A stretch of DNA of 64,000 nt from Cerioporus squamosus (lineage: Eukaryota; Basidiomycota; Agaricomycetes; Polyporales; Polyporaceae): positions 98,557 to 162,556 of the forward strand of contig JABYQS010000087.1 in NCBI GenBank assembly GCA_022592435.1. Direction: 5' to 3'. The position numbers were made by a program, and so were the translations under genes. The notes beneath the pieces were generated by a model that was not told where the DNA came from, searched no databases, and was given only the letters and a program-made list of their open reading frames with translations. Shown piece by piece: positions 31,111 through 43,313 of the stretch; position 1 is the stretch's first letter, and the number at the start of each line of letters is the position of its first letter.

Positions 31111-34100
31111 CTAGCGTTCGAGCTTCCTCGAGAACCGCGACAGCATCCTCTTCGCCGTGCTATACTCCGCATCCTCGTCGCTCGAGTCCGCCCACACATC
31201 TCGCGCCCCGTTCGCCTCGGTACGCGTCCCCCAGCTGCTCGACGGCGCGATGCTCCCGCCCCCAGGCGACGACCACGGCGCGTGCTTGCCCGCGTCGTCC
31301 TCGTCCGTGTCCTCGATCGCCGGCGGGGTGGCAGAGAACGTCGGCGGGAGGGACATGCGCACGCTCTTCCGACGGCGTGGCGGCTGGTCCCCGTTCGCTG
31401 GTCCAATGAGGATCGTCGAGCCCGTGGAATGCGAGACTTCGCTACCGTCCGGGAAGTGGCCGTCAGTGTGTTGTGGCGATTGCGTCAATGGGGGAGGAGA
31501 GCCCGAGGCAGGGGGAGGCGAAGGTGCCTGCGTAGGTGTGGGCGGTGACACGGGGGAGTCCGGCTCGCTTTCGAAGTTTTCGTGTCCCGTCTCGTACGAT
31601 GATATCGAGGAGATATCGCTCTCCCGCCGTGTCATAGTAGGGCGCTCCGCCGTGAGCGTAGCTGCGACAACGGGGGCAGGGACAGAGACAGCAGCGGGCA
31701 CAGGAACCGGCTGGACGACAGGCGTAGGCATGGTCCCACTCGAGCTCGACGAAGGGCTACCCGCGCGAGTGCCATCCACTAGAGGCTTTGCAGGAGGATT
31801 CGGAGATGGGGTCCTACTGCCACTGCCATTGCGCAGCGCAGACCGAAGCGGCATCTTCGCTGGCGTCGGCAAGTGTTTCGACTGACTCGAGCTTGGACCC
31901 GCAGTGGACGTCGAGGCAGGTAGGGTAAGGGACGGCGCAGACACCGACGCAGACAGCAACAGCGAGTCTCGGTAGTTATTTTCTTCCGATTGCTTCCCGT
32001 TCGTCTTCGAGTCCTTTGGCGGCCGGCGCGGCGGAGAGCCCTCGGAGCGCGGGGGACTAGTGCGGATGACAGGGAGCTCCCCAAGGCTCTCAGACAGAGC
32101 GATATTGATTGGACCAGGGGCCTTCGGTACGACGAGCAGGCGGTTCGGGTCCTGCTGCAGCACCGCCTGCTTATTCATGCGAGAGATGCCCTCGACGATG
32201 CTCATGAGACTCGGCTCACCGCTCGTAAGCGTCGATCGAGTGGGCGTGGGCGTGGCAGACGTCGACATGGTGCGCTTGTGCCCGGCAGGAGAAGGAGTGG
32301 ACGAGCCAGCCTTCGGGGTTGACGGCTCCACGTTGAGCGACGCCGTTCGCTTACGCGGTGGCGAGCTGGAGCTGTGTCGCGCCGAAGCGGCGGTCAGGTT
32401 CGTCCTAGGAGGCGCGCTTGCCGTGCTGATCATCGACTGTTTGGAAAGAGACGAGTTGCGCGAGAGAGATGTCTCGCCCTCAGATGCGAGGACGGCGTTC
32501 ACAGCGGGGCTCTTCTTCGGTCTCCCATATCCCGAGGGGCCTGCGACTGGCGACCCGTTAGGCATCCTGACCGATCCGCCAACGTTCGGCTTCTTGACCT
32601 TCCGTGACTTGCTTATGGACTCCGCAACGGTGTCGCTCGCGTAGCCCTTCTCGGTGTCTGCAACAACACGTGCGGTAGGCTGCACCTGAACAGAACCGCG
32701 CTTCGTCGGCCGCTTCTTCAACCTCGCGTCTCGATGAGTACCCGGGGAGCCCAGCTGGCGAGGACTGGAGGGACCCGCATACGTCTGCACCACTTCGTCG
32801 TCGGAGCTCTCGTCGTTCTTCCCGCGCCGCGCTGACGCGAGATTCCTGTCGATGCGTGTCTGCCAACGACCCTGCTTCGACGGGGAGCCGCTTGGGGAGT
32901 CCTCCGCGGCGACGGTGCGCGAATGACCAATGTGGAACAGACCTGCGAGACTGCCGAGAACTCCTCGTCTCTTCGAGGGCGACTCGCTGCGCAGCGAGGA
33001 CGACGCGGGAATGTTGATCTCGCTCGAGGTGCCCTTTGGGGCGCGGAGAGAGAACGATATGTGTCGAGACGGGGCCGCAGCTGGAACCGGCTTCGGCTGC
33101 TCCTTGTCCTTCGGCTTTGCCTTCCCTTTGCTGAAGCGGGGGTTCTCGTGCACCTCTACCGGCCTTTCTTCCTCTCTTCTTCTGCGCTACTGCCCCCCGT
33201 CTCCTCGTAGATCGTAGGCTGTGCGGTCCCATTTGGCAGCGCAAACTCGGAAATCGAGTGCGCAGGAGGGATCTGCAGGGTGTACGGCTTCGGGGCAGTC
33301 GGAACGGGAGGCGGAGACGAGGAGCGCCATGCATGATCAGTCACCGAGCCGGCGGTGACACTCCGATTTGCGAGGCGGACTGGGATGGTGCTATGGAGGA
33401 GACGTCAGACGATGCTTTCTCGTACCCAGGCAGCGGTTTATGCATGTAGGGATACATCAGAGGACTCCCTGAAAGACGCGCACCCGTTAGCGAACCGACA
33501 GCAAGAAGACGACGACCAACAATGCTGACACGGGATCATCCAAGGAGTCCTCCGACGCAACCAACACGCGAAGAGCGCAGGAAGGAACAAGGTGCATCCG
33601 CGACGTACCGTGTCCGTTGGGCATATCCAACGTCTCCAGCGCTCTCATGCCCTCCTTGCCCATCTCGCCCCACGCCCAGCCGCACTCGACCATCGCCTTG
33701 CACCGCGCCTGCAGGCCAGACCGGATCGTGTTCGTGCGGAACGCGTTCAGCTCCTGCTCCTTCACGGCGAGGTGCGCTTCGCACGCCTGCAGCTCCGCCT
33801 GCGCGACCGACATCTTCTGCCCAACTTCGACTTCGCGCTTGGGGATGCTGAGCGACGAGCCGGAAGGAGAGCCGTTCATTGAGTCCCGCGTAGGTTTTTG
33901 CTGCTTCGACGCCTTGATGAGCCGCGTCACTCTGTCCGACCAGTACGTCAGGGTGTCGAACTAGTCGGATAGGCTAGAGCACGTACAATATCTCCCTGTC
34001 GCGCACGATGTTCCCCACGTCGTCCTCCATAGTCTTCAACGCCTTGAGCTGCTCCTGCCAACGCTCCACCGCTGCCGCATAGTTCCGCAGGGCGTCATCC

Positions 34101-34290
34101 GCGCCGGAGAGGCCCCAGCGACGGCTATGATCACTTGGGAAGTCGGCGGTGCAGATGCGGACGCATATGCTGAGAATGACGCGAGTGCCGCCTGGGAGTA
34201 GTCGAGTAGGTTGTTGAGGTGCTTCGAGTAGTCCTTCTCGTGGTTCAGAAGATTGGTGAGCAGACGCGAGTCAGACGGCCGATGCACCAT
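31111..34290 (-). CDS. BAR-like protein with long Ser/Pro-rich tail (frame not fully resolved)
   Basis: Start ATG 34290. The N-terminal part reads as a helical BAR-type domain: LLTNLLNHEKDYSKHLNNLL, then ALRNYAAAVERWQEQLKAL, DVGNIVRDREILVTRLIKAS and AQAELQACEAHLAVKEQEL. This resembles the fungal Ivy1-like class that binds phosphoinositide membranes (inference). Supported introns are 33932-33986, 33469-33608 and a 35-nt one at 33391-33425. The last 680 residues (to 31111) are Ser/Pro/Arg-rich and disordered, with an acidic C-terminus. Two joins do not work as sequenced: near 34115 the frame shifts at a run of four C, and near 33165 it shifts again. A phase-compatible 104-nt intron (33182-33285) is an alternative for the second. 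I favour assembly indels over a dead gene because the remainder is clean. Confidence 0.7.
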
Positions 34291-35177
34291 GCGTGCCTAC
34301 GTCCTGCGCGTGCGCGTCGAGCGAGACCAGGTGGGGGTGGGGGAGGGTGGGGAGGAGGAAGGAAGTCAGTAATAGTCTAGGTCTCACCGTCTCCATCGCG
34401 CTTATTATTTAGTGATGACGTTCGATTCTTACTTACTCGACTTACCCCACATCAGTAACCGCGATCAATTAGTAATAGTATGCCCTTACAACTCTTGTTT
34501 AACCTGGTAATAACTAGGTCAGTTTTAACTTTTGAGGCTCAAGTGGTCTCTCAGTCTCATCCAAGTCGCATCCAAGTCTCATCCCCGTCCCTTCGCAGTC
34601 CCTTCGGAGAGATGTTGATGAAGAACATCTGCCAAGAGTAGTACTGCGGAACCTATCGGCCAACAGTTGAAAGGTAAATGACGTGTTCATTATGATGGTT
34701 TTACGGAGCAGGAGCCCGAGCGAGGACTAGTCAGTATGCACAACAAACATGACAAATAGCCGCGAACCGCTGACGAGCTGAACGGTGGAAGGTATGGAGG
34801 TGTCGCGTAACGTATCGTATGAGCGTAAGGAGGTAGGAGGGTGAGGTCGATATATGTGTTACACATCAGGGGCGGGGAGGGGGTAGGGGAGGAGGACGGG
34901 CGGGGAGGACAGCGGAAGATGGGATGTGGTACTATGCAACAGGTGATGAATGGGGGCTCTAGGAATGCAAGTATGCAAGCGAAAATAGATGTAAGTATAA
35001 ACAATTGAAGAGATCCAGCAAATACGAGGTAGGTCGACGCGAATACTTAGCTACAGCTGAGCAGCACGATGCTTGACGACTCGCGCAAGCCAATGTCATG
35101 AGTTCCGAGTTGCTTCCAAGGGTCCGTGATGTCGAAAGTCCATCCTAGGAAGGTCCGTCGCGACGGCGAGCACAAAC
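34291..35177. other. Intergenic
   Basis: Upstream region of the BAR-like gene and 3' region of the membrane-protein gene. It has AT-richer sequence and no supported gene. Confidence 0.5.
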
Positions 35178-38100
35178 CTACATGGGATGCCAGTCAGCGC
35201 CATGCGTGTAGTGCTCCATGGTGCCCCACGTCCGCTGCGTCTGGCCCGAGCTGCTCGTGGTGTCCTCGCGCGTTGTCGGTGCAGTGATGAACGACTGAGG
35301 GGCCGTGCTGACGTCGGGCATGCTCTCGTCCCTATGCGCCTGCACCGGAAGAGGCGGCACTGCCAAGGTATCCCGCCCCGCAATCGGTAATCCTCCGCGC
35401 TCTGTCTGCATGCTGACCTCGGAACGATGCTCCGACGGTGCCGACCGCGAGATGTTCGAGCGAGCTGAGTGCAACCCCTGCTCCGAGCTCGCTGTCGCCT
35501 CCTCGGGTTGGTCAACGCGGACATTCACCTCAGACTCTGCGATGTCGGACATCTCGTGCATGCCCTCTTCGGCGCGCCACTGCTCACGCAGCGGGTGGCC
35601 GAAGGTGTGGTTCTCGGGGCTGCTGAGGACCGCCTCCGACGACGTAGACGCGTATGGAGAGTCCGCGAGGCGCACCAGCGAGTTCGTCCGCGAACGCACG
35701 AGGTCGATCGACGAGCGTGATGCAGCGCCAATAGACTGGATGAACGACTGAGCGCGAGACCGCGCGACCTCCGAGATCGACGTGCCAGAGTTCGTACGAG
35801 AACGCGAGTTCGAGCGGGACGCGCCAGAATGCGACCTGGACCCATTCGAGCGACGATGCGACAGACTGCTTCCGCGGTGGCGGAGGTTCGCGAGGGAGGC
35901 ACGCGGACTAGGGGCGGCAGAGAGCAAGCCCACGCTGTCCTGGCGCTCAGCCTCCTCGATGGAACCTTCAGCCTCGGGCACCTCGATGAGCGATTCATCG
36001 AGATCTTCGTATGTGTGCTCGTCTTCTCCGTCAGACTCGAAGGAGCCAATCGGAATGGGGCCGTAGTTCATAGAAGGGTCCGTTACCATGCTTTCTGTGC
36101 GTGTCCGAGCGCGTGGCCGGCTGCCGGGGAATGCCACTGGAGAGGGTGAGCCTGGGGACGAGGGCCCCGCAACCGGGACCGTTCCTGCTCTCGCTCTTCT
36201 CTGCACCTGCTGAGCCTGGGGATGCCGCGGCGGCATGGGAATGACGCTTCCGCTGAAGCTCGAATGCATCGGGCTGGCGTTGGAGCTCACGTTCGACCGA
36301 GGTGAGTGCGAGTCTGACGACTCGACATTGCCAGTCGACTGCGTTGACCTGGAATGACGCGTTGAGCGGGACTGCGTGGACCGAGACTGGGTCGAATAAG
36401 GCGTCGAATGCGTCTGCGGGCTCATGTGCGATGCCGACGACATGCTTCCGCGAGGTCGTCGGAACTGGAAGGGGTACCGCGACACAACAGGACGACCCAA
36501 GCTCGACATGGATCCCGAGGTGCGTCTCTCCGACGACGGCACTTCGCTCTCGTCTTCCTCCTCTTCGCCTACCTCCTCTTCCTCCTCCTCCTCCTCTTCC
36601 TCTTCCTCTTCTTCGCCAGTGTGGTGAGTCTCCTCTCCTTCGATGGGCACCTCCTTGTCCTCGATCGCAGGAGAAGGAGGGAAGGGAATGACATCCTCCG
36701 AGGAGACTTGCGCGCCATATCCAGTGAACGGATAGGGCAGCTTCATCAACGGACCTGATGGATCTGCACCTTGCTTCTCCCTCTGCTGCACAGCAGGGGT
36801 AGGCGGCAGGATGGCAGAGAGCTCAGGAGCGGACTTCGCCTTTATACCCACGGCCTCGTCCAGTTCGGGGGTATGCCTTGGACTCTCGAAGAGCTCTTCT
36901 GACAAGACAGGGCGACGAGCAGGATGCGGACCCGACTGCAGTCCCACAGCGGCGAAGATACGCTCCGCGTACGGTGTCGATGGCTCCTTCAGTTCGGGAG
37001 CCTTCTCCTTTCCAAGCGCAGATTCTCCACGTGGCGGTTTGTTCGTAAGGCAGAAGTCGTATGCGTCTTTGATGCGTAAGATCGTGCACTCTTTCCAAGA
37101 CCAGGGTAGAGTGTCGAAGTCGGAGACGTTGTCGTTAATGGCTGCCGCGGCCTTCTCCGCGTCTTCCTCCTCCCAGCGGTACCGTGGCCCACAGAGACCG
37201 GCGCAGCCTTGTCCACTGAAGATCCAGAGACCAACCCTGCACGAGGCCTCCATAAACAAACAGGCACCAAACTGAACACAAACGAGAACACGCACCAGCT
37301 GATCAAGAGAACCAGTATGCGCCACGCCGTCCAAGCAGCGTTGGCGATGAGCACACCTCGGGCGTAGTCCGTCAGAGTGCCATCAGACGCGCGGAAGAAC
37401 GTCCCGTCTCTGCGGCTGATGCCAGCATCTGCGAGCGCAACGGCGCCCGGTTCGGGAGAGGAGAAGGAGAAGAGCAGTGCCATGCACAATGCCGCACGCG
37501 GCATCAAGAGCGCAACCGTCGGGAGATTTTGCGAGTAGAAGTAGAACGTTTCGGCAAGACCATCTGAGAGGCTGCCGTGCTCGCCGGCGAAGGCAGACCA
37601 GCGGACATGGTACATAAAACAGAAGTTCACGTAGGAAGACATCGCGGCGAAGTTGAAGGCAGCGGAAGAAAAGTAGATGGGAAGCACCAAGGGGCGCTCT
37701 ATGAGGTGTGCCTGAGTTAGACCTGTCTCAAAACGCGTCGCAGAACATGGCACTTACTGACTCGCCATCGGCGGATGAAAGAATAGACAAGTTCGTACAA
37801 GACGAACACCACGGCTATCCAAGCGAACCAGCATGCGATGTAGGCCGCGGCGGCTAAGGCCCAGTTGCGACCGGAGCCAGGAACACCTGGGGCCTCGGGG
37901 TTGGGAAACTTCGCCACCCTGAATGGATGATAAGAGCTAGGGAGAAGAATGGCATAGGATGGACTCACGAGAGCAGTATGAATACCGCGTTGAAATCGAA
38001 GAAGGTTTGAAGAGGAATGTGCGCGAAGACGAAGAAGGGAAAGAGGTAGTACCACAAGCGCATCTTCCAGGAAGGGACGAGCAGCAAGTCCAATTGAAGG

Positions 38101-38615
38101 CCGGGAGTCTTGAACCTGGGCCGCGGCAGTTGTCCCTCACCACCCGCGGAGAACAAGGTCGGCGTGAGGGCAGCGCTGGTCGCGCGCGACCACGCACGCG
38201 CATGCCCCGCACCAGAGAACGCACGGGACTGGTCTGTTGGCTCTCGACGGGTACTCTTCTCCGCTTGGCTCTGAAGGCTGACGATGCGCACCGATCGGGG
38301 CGTCGGCTTTCGTCCTACCATGACGGGCTCATTGCTGGGGCCTGGTTCGCTGAACATGCCAGCAACTGAGGACTGGATGGTGGACCGAGGAGCGGGGCCG
38401 GGAGGACGCTTGGGGAGCCACGACGGGTAGCCTTCTGAACTCGAGGAGACGCCTTGAGGGGACTGGGGAGAAGACGAGTGGCGTTCGGATACGGGTGTTG
38501 GTCCGTGCGCGGCGTCCCTTGACTGGTCCGTGATGTTACCCGACGAGCTTGGCCTCGAGCCGGAGTTTGGCGATGGCGACTCGGATTTCGATGAGTCGTA
38601 CTGTTGTCGTGACAT
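35178..38615 (-). CDS. Multi-pass membrane protein with acidic, Ser-rich tail, 1089 aa
   Basis: Four exons: 37969-38615, 37758-37918, 37296-37698, 35178-37236; together exactly 1090 codons including stop. After a disordered Ser/Pro-rich head of about 180 residues come five hydrophobic spans: LWYYLFPFFVFAHIPLQTFF, WALAAAAYIACWFAWIAVVF, LPIYFSSAAFNFAAMSSYV, NLPTVALLMPRAALCMALLF and AWTAWRILVLLISWVGLWIF. A Cys-rich turn follows the fifth span (SGQGCAGLCGPRYRW). The long tail (about 680 residues) holds a pure Glu tract of more than ten residues near 36590 and many Ser/Arg repeats (STQSRSTQSRSTRHSRS). I do not recognise the family. A plasma-membrane or endomembrane protein with a cytosolic regulatory tail is inferred. 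Confidence 0.82.
36541..36617 (+). repeat. CTC/CTT microsatellite coding for poly-Glu
   Basis: An imperfect triplet run of CTC and CTT on plus reads as GAG and GAA on the coding minus strand and produces the acidic tract of the membrane protein. Length variation between strains is likely. Confidence 0.75.
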
Positions 38616-41398
38616 AGGCGTAGATTACGAGCGGAAGAGAGCATCCAAGGTCAGTACTGAGTAGATTAGCCAGACGAGAAGAGAGTCCGTAGTAGAGATT
38701 AGATGCGGTTTCGCGCGTAGGAGAGGATGGCAGCGTGAAGGGACAGCACGGCGCGCTGAACACGGGCTGCTGGGTGCTGCTGCTGCTGAGGGCCGTGAAC
38801 GCGAGGGCCTCGTGTTATGACGGGCAGCCTCGTGTTGAGCGAGCAGTGGGAGGACGCGCGAGGGAATTTCGAAGGAGCAGGCGCGTCTTGAACATCAACA
38901 ACTTACCGCGTTTGGCAGGTCTTCACTAACCGACGGTGTCGGCCGGGGTTTGCTTCCGTGTGCCTGGCCGGTCCCGGAGACGCGTAAATGCCTCCGCTCC
39001 GCCGCCACCGACGTCAAACAGCGTTCAGTCGAGTCCTTCGCCGCCGTGGTATCGTATGGGTTTGAGAGGTAACGAGTGTGGGCTTCAGTCTTCCAGCTAG
39101 AGAACAAGGAGCGACGGTTAGACCAGCAGCGTGCAGGTCGATATGGTGGTAAATAAACAAGGTACGTGCGGGAGCGCTGCGGACCCCGTCTCCCTCTCCG
39201 TGACTTTCGTTGCCATGTCGATGACACCCCGCTTTTCACACAATGCAGACACTGCTGACACGCTGTGTGCCGTTGTGGGCGCACAGCAGGCGTCGGGTAC
39301 CCCTCAGACCCGGATGAGCATTGGAACGACATTGTCAGGTCGTGTATTGCTCCGGATCGCTCGACACCAGCCTTCATTGGCACCCACACAGTCCCCCGGA
39401 TTGACATCATCGGTCGATGGCAATCGCAGATGTCAACCCAAGAGGCCCAATCGTATCACAAACGAAAGGATCAAGAGAGATGTCCTGACCCGGCTCGTCA
39501 TCGAGCACCTGGCAGATGAACCGAGGCAAGCCACAGTATTGAGTGAGCCACGAATCAAGCGACTCACCGCACATGTTTGCTCATCGCCGGGGAAGAAGCC
39601 TTCCAAGAGTTTCACCCCAGGACGTCCTGGCTTGTGCGGGATGCGGCAAGAGCGACCGTATGCGCTTCATCCCCTGCGGGGTACAGGGTGCATACCACGT
39701 GTGGCTATAAACCGCGATATGAATGTGAGTAAATGCTGTTCGGTCCGTGTTACTCTGACATCTTCGCATCCAGTAATTCAGCATATTGCGAGCGAAGGCG
39801 GAGACCAGGCAGAGTGCAGAGAAAGAATGTCATGGAGGCAGGGAGAAAGACGGAGTGGCGACCCTCATGTCATGACTATCTGGCCTTATATACTCCTGCC
39901 CTGCCTGCGGTTCGATCGACAGAATGACGTTGCGGACTTATGGACCCAATCCGGTAAGGGCGACACCATTCTGGGATTGGAGGGTTTTTGTGCGAGTACA
40001 CTCACTTCGTCTCTCTCCCCACAGCATCTAGCTTTGATGTTACTCAGCACTGTAAAGGTACTGCGCTAATGACTAACTAGCATAACACATGGAAGTAATC
40101 CGGCCATGTCAACCCGCATCCTCCCGGATGGCAGGCCAGTATAAGTACAAGGCGCGAGTTCTTACTACGTTCGTCGAACAGTCTGCTTACTCAACTATGC
40201 TGAACAGAGTCGTGGTATCGCCACCTCGCGAGTCCGGAGCTGTCCGGAGCGATTGACCGCGTCGACGGTCGAACAAGACTCGGAATCAACGGTAGTGCGC
40301 CAAGGATGCCACGCTACTGGGCAAACCTAGTGCTCTATTCCTGAGCACTGTCTGGTTGCCAAGCTGGAAGCTCGCGCTGATTTATATCATAATCCGAACA
40401 ACAGACCTCGTCCTCGGGCTCCCGAGTAAAGTACTTCCTTGCGTCAGCGTTCAGTATGATATTACGTACTAAGTTGGCTTCACGCCTACCAAGCATCCCA
40501 GTTATTCCTCCGAACCTTGTCATCCTCCTTGCGGGCACCATCACGGTCGCTATCCTCTTGGTAAAGGTGAGCACGTAGCACTGTACTAGTCACGACATAC
40601 AAGCCATCCTGATCTTGACTACGCTTAGGGGTTGGAGCTTTCGGGCCGCTAATACAATAACCGGCAATTGCCGTAAGTTTTGCCGCCTTTCTCTCCGAGC
40701 CCTCAGCTTTACCTGGTCTCTCTCCCGCCATCTTCTATCTTCCTCCTTCCCTTCAAATTACTGCCGATAGCCTCTAGAGGAGGTCAACCACGAATCCTGA
40801 TAGACTTTGCCCACATCAGGGAAACTTTCATCCTCCACATAGTGCTCTATAGCGCATGTAGCCGTTGTAGCACTGTAGCCAGTCCCCCTCTGTATAGACG
40901 TCTGTAGCACGCCACCAGACATCTGTAGCACCATGTAGCACCCCATTGCGCGGCCAAATTTCCATTCTTGGTCAGGTACCAAGCTGCCGGACGACTCAAT
41001 CCACATCGCTCACGCTTCATGGCATGCGGGAGAAGATGAGAACTGTATTCATAACGACACTAAGCATACAGGTATGACAAGACTACAACTACAGATGATC
41101 AACCAACTAACTAACCAAGACACCATGCAGTACAAGAGTGGGGAGTGGCAAGCGCGCTGTGCAGGAGCGAGCAGTGTCTGGGACCAACAGCAAGGATGAG
41201 CAGCGACAGCGGCAAGCAAGACCAGGCAGCCAGCGTGAGCATGCAAGCGGCAGGTCAAGCAGCAATGGCGAGCACGAACAGCAGGAGAGAAGGGGCATCA
41301 AAGGCAGGCGAGGATGGCAGGAGAGACTGAACTGCAGGCATGGCATCCGGCAGGGGAGTCCAGGTAGACAAGTGCAGGCTGACAAAGCCAGGCGAGCG

Positions 41399-41600
41399 AC
41401 TCCGAGCAGACATGTCCAAGCAGCGAGGGCGAGCAGACACCGAGTCCAGGGAGCGAGGGCGGGCAGACGAATCCAGGGAGCGAGGGCGAAGAGGCCAGTC
41501 CAGGCAGCAAGGGCAAGGGGGCAAGTCCAGGCAGGGAGGCAAGGCTGGGCAGTGAGGTGGGGCGGCAAGTCCAGGCAATGAGGGTGGGGCGGTGAGTCTA
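41399..41600. repeat. Degenerate minisatellite, unit about 27 nt
   Basis: Units resembling GAGCAGAC...GTCCAGGGAGCGAGGGC recur with drift at about 27-nt spacing, for example around 41400, 41428, 41458, 41485 and 41512. It is G-rich on plus. The antisense frames read as Leu/Ala/Trp/Pro repeats, which I take as a by-product. Confidence 0.65.
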
Positions 41601-42608
41601 GCAGCAAGGACGAGCATGCACCAACAGGACGAAGCACTGCGGCCGAGTGAGCAGGCAAGACTAGATACCGAGCGCGGTGGACGAGACCGGACACCTAGGG
41701 TGGGCAGACAGAGTCGGGCATCCACGGCGAGAAAGGGCCATGGCAACATGCGGCAAGGTCAGATGACAAAAAAATGCGGGCAGGAAGGGCGTGCAGCAGT
41801 GGCGTTCGCTGCCAGTCGACTCTAGATTTGAATATATAACGACTTTGCGGGTGGGGTTGCGGGGAATTCGCCTTGATACGACGACTAGGCCGGGTCGCGC
41901 GGTATCTGTCGTGATATGTTGCGAAGGTGTGGTCGCAAGGGATCCATCTTGTCTGATAGAACACCCACAACATACCAGAGCCCACAACTGAGTGCGAGGA
42001 TGGGGGAGGAGATGAAAGACTCCGAGTTAGCAAGGGAAGAGAGCGACTTACCACCGGACATGAAACCCTCGTCTTCCCATCCGTGAGTCACCAGCGCAGC
42101 TTGAGAGTTGATTGTTGTCGACCTGGTGCTCTTTGCCCCGACGGCGACAGACTGTAGAGGGGAGGAGGAAGAGGGAGGAGAGAGAGAAAGTGTACTGTTG
42201 TCATCGAGAAGTCATTGACGCAAATCGATAAGAGATCAGTCAGCACTCTTCATCTCTGACAAGCTCCGATACATTCTGAGACTGTCGGGTGTCAAAGTCG
42301 ACCAATCTCTGCTCTGTAATGCGTACCTTCTTCGTCATGTTGCTCTGTACCGACAGGCTCCAATTCTTGTCTGCGAGATCTTCAGACCAGGGAGAGTAGA
42401 TTGGGTGTATAATTTGAGCATTTCATCTTGGCTGATCTACATTGCGCTACAGTGCGCTACAGTAGCGCAATGAGGTGCTACGGGTGGCAGTGCTCTGCTA
42501 CGGGAAATAGGCGCGGAGAAATGTTTCCCTGATGCAAGCAATATCTGCTATTGACCATCTCAACACCGGAGTCCAGCATCCAAGGTATGGCGGGCTTCAC
42601 CACTTCGC

Positions 42609-42650
42609 ATATGAGTTGCAGAAGCTGATATGAGTTGCAGAAGCTGATAT
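42609..42650. repeat. 21-bp tandem duplication
   Basis: The unit ATGAGTTGCAGAAGCTGAT with flanking TA occurs twice in a row, ending about 20 bp before the truncated LTR. It may mark a replication or insertion scar. Confidence 0.75.
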
Positions 42651-42670
42651 GAATGTTTTCAATAGATGCA

Positions 42671-42706
42671 TGTTAAGACTGTGCGTGCCAAGTCAAACTC
42701 CGGAAG

Positions 42707-42740
<34 letters not shown>

Positions 42741-43205
42741 AGCGCGGAGGTGAAGACTTCGGCGAAGTTATTGACCAACGCCCTGAGGAGACGCAAGGTG
42801 TCTTCTATTTGCAAAGGAACAGAACTCCGGAGTTTATACCGGAGCAAGCAACGATGGAGGAAGTCAAGCAGAGAGGGAACCAGAGAGTCAGAAGCCGAAT
42901 GACCAGAGTCGGAAGACGGAGGTCGGAGGTCGGAGGTCGGAAGTCCGGACGAAGGTGCGGACGGATTTCAGAAGAGAGGCAATAGATTGAGTTGTTGATA
43001 CCGAGAAGGATAAGAGGGAAGTAAACGAGATATCAGAACTGAGGTCTAAGGGAGAATACAAGCAGACTTAAATACCAAAGTCCGGAGGTCCGAAAGGGGT
43101 AAGCTAAAAGTAGAGACAGGAGTCGGAGTCCGGTGCCAAGGCGGAAGCAAGTAAGTAGCCAATAGGAAATGGAGGTAAGTGCGGATACAAGTGGATACAA
43201 GTGCG
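42671..43205 (+). mobile_element. Truncated LTR, copy 1
   Basis: This segment begins TGTTAAGACTGTGCGTGCC and follows the solo LTR at 46000-46720 almost base for base for about 535 bp, with a few substitutions and one extra AAGTCCG unit. It then stops abruptly after GATACAAGTGCG, without the TAACA end. It is therefore a 3'-truncated LTR of the same family. It lies about 110 bp downstream of the stop of the Ser/Thr-rich surface-protein gene at 43314-44437. Short open frames inside it are not genes. Confidence 0.85.
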
Positions 43206-43313
43206 ATGTGAAATCGTGGATCAGATACACCAATAACTTCAGCTATCCTATCTTGCTGTAGACACGGGTGCGCGTATGTCAGCATGCCGGTTTGTCAGAG
43301 AGCTCGAACTGAC

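Larger units (their letters stand above)
38616..42670. other. Repeat-rich gene-poor region, 4 kb
   Basis: No gene is supported. A 312-codon plus frame (39131-40069) has no domain character. The region holds short TGTAGCAC motifs (40850-40945), a minisatellite (41399-41600), GCGCTACA repeats (42440-42475) and a 21-bp tandem duplication just before the truncated LTR. It looks like decayed mobile-element sequence. Confidence 0.55.

Noticed and set aside
37699..37757. A 35-nt intron in the membrane-protein gene (ending at the first AG)
   Set aside because: A normal 59-nt intron with a CTAAC branch site and a TAG acceptor keeps the same frame, so the short version is unnecessary.
39470..39640. 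Possible small secreted Cys protein on minus (ending LTSAIAIDR)
   Set aside because: A plausible intron joins FFPGDEQTCA to VLDDEPGQD, but no start codon or signal peptide can be connected because an in-frame stop lies just upstream.
39131..40069. 312-codon plus-strand open frame
   Set aside because: No recognisable domain, mixed composition and no promoter signal; it lies in decayed repeat-rich sequence.
41107..41749. Long Leu/Ala/Trp/Pro-rich minus frames
   Set aside because: They are the reverse reading of the degenerate minisatellite; several frames are open at once, as expected for a repeat.
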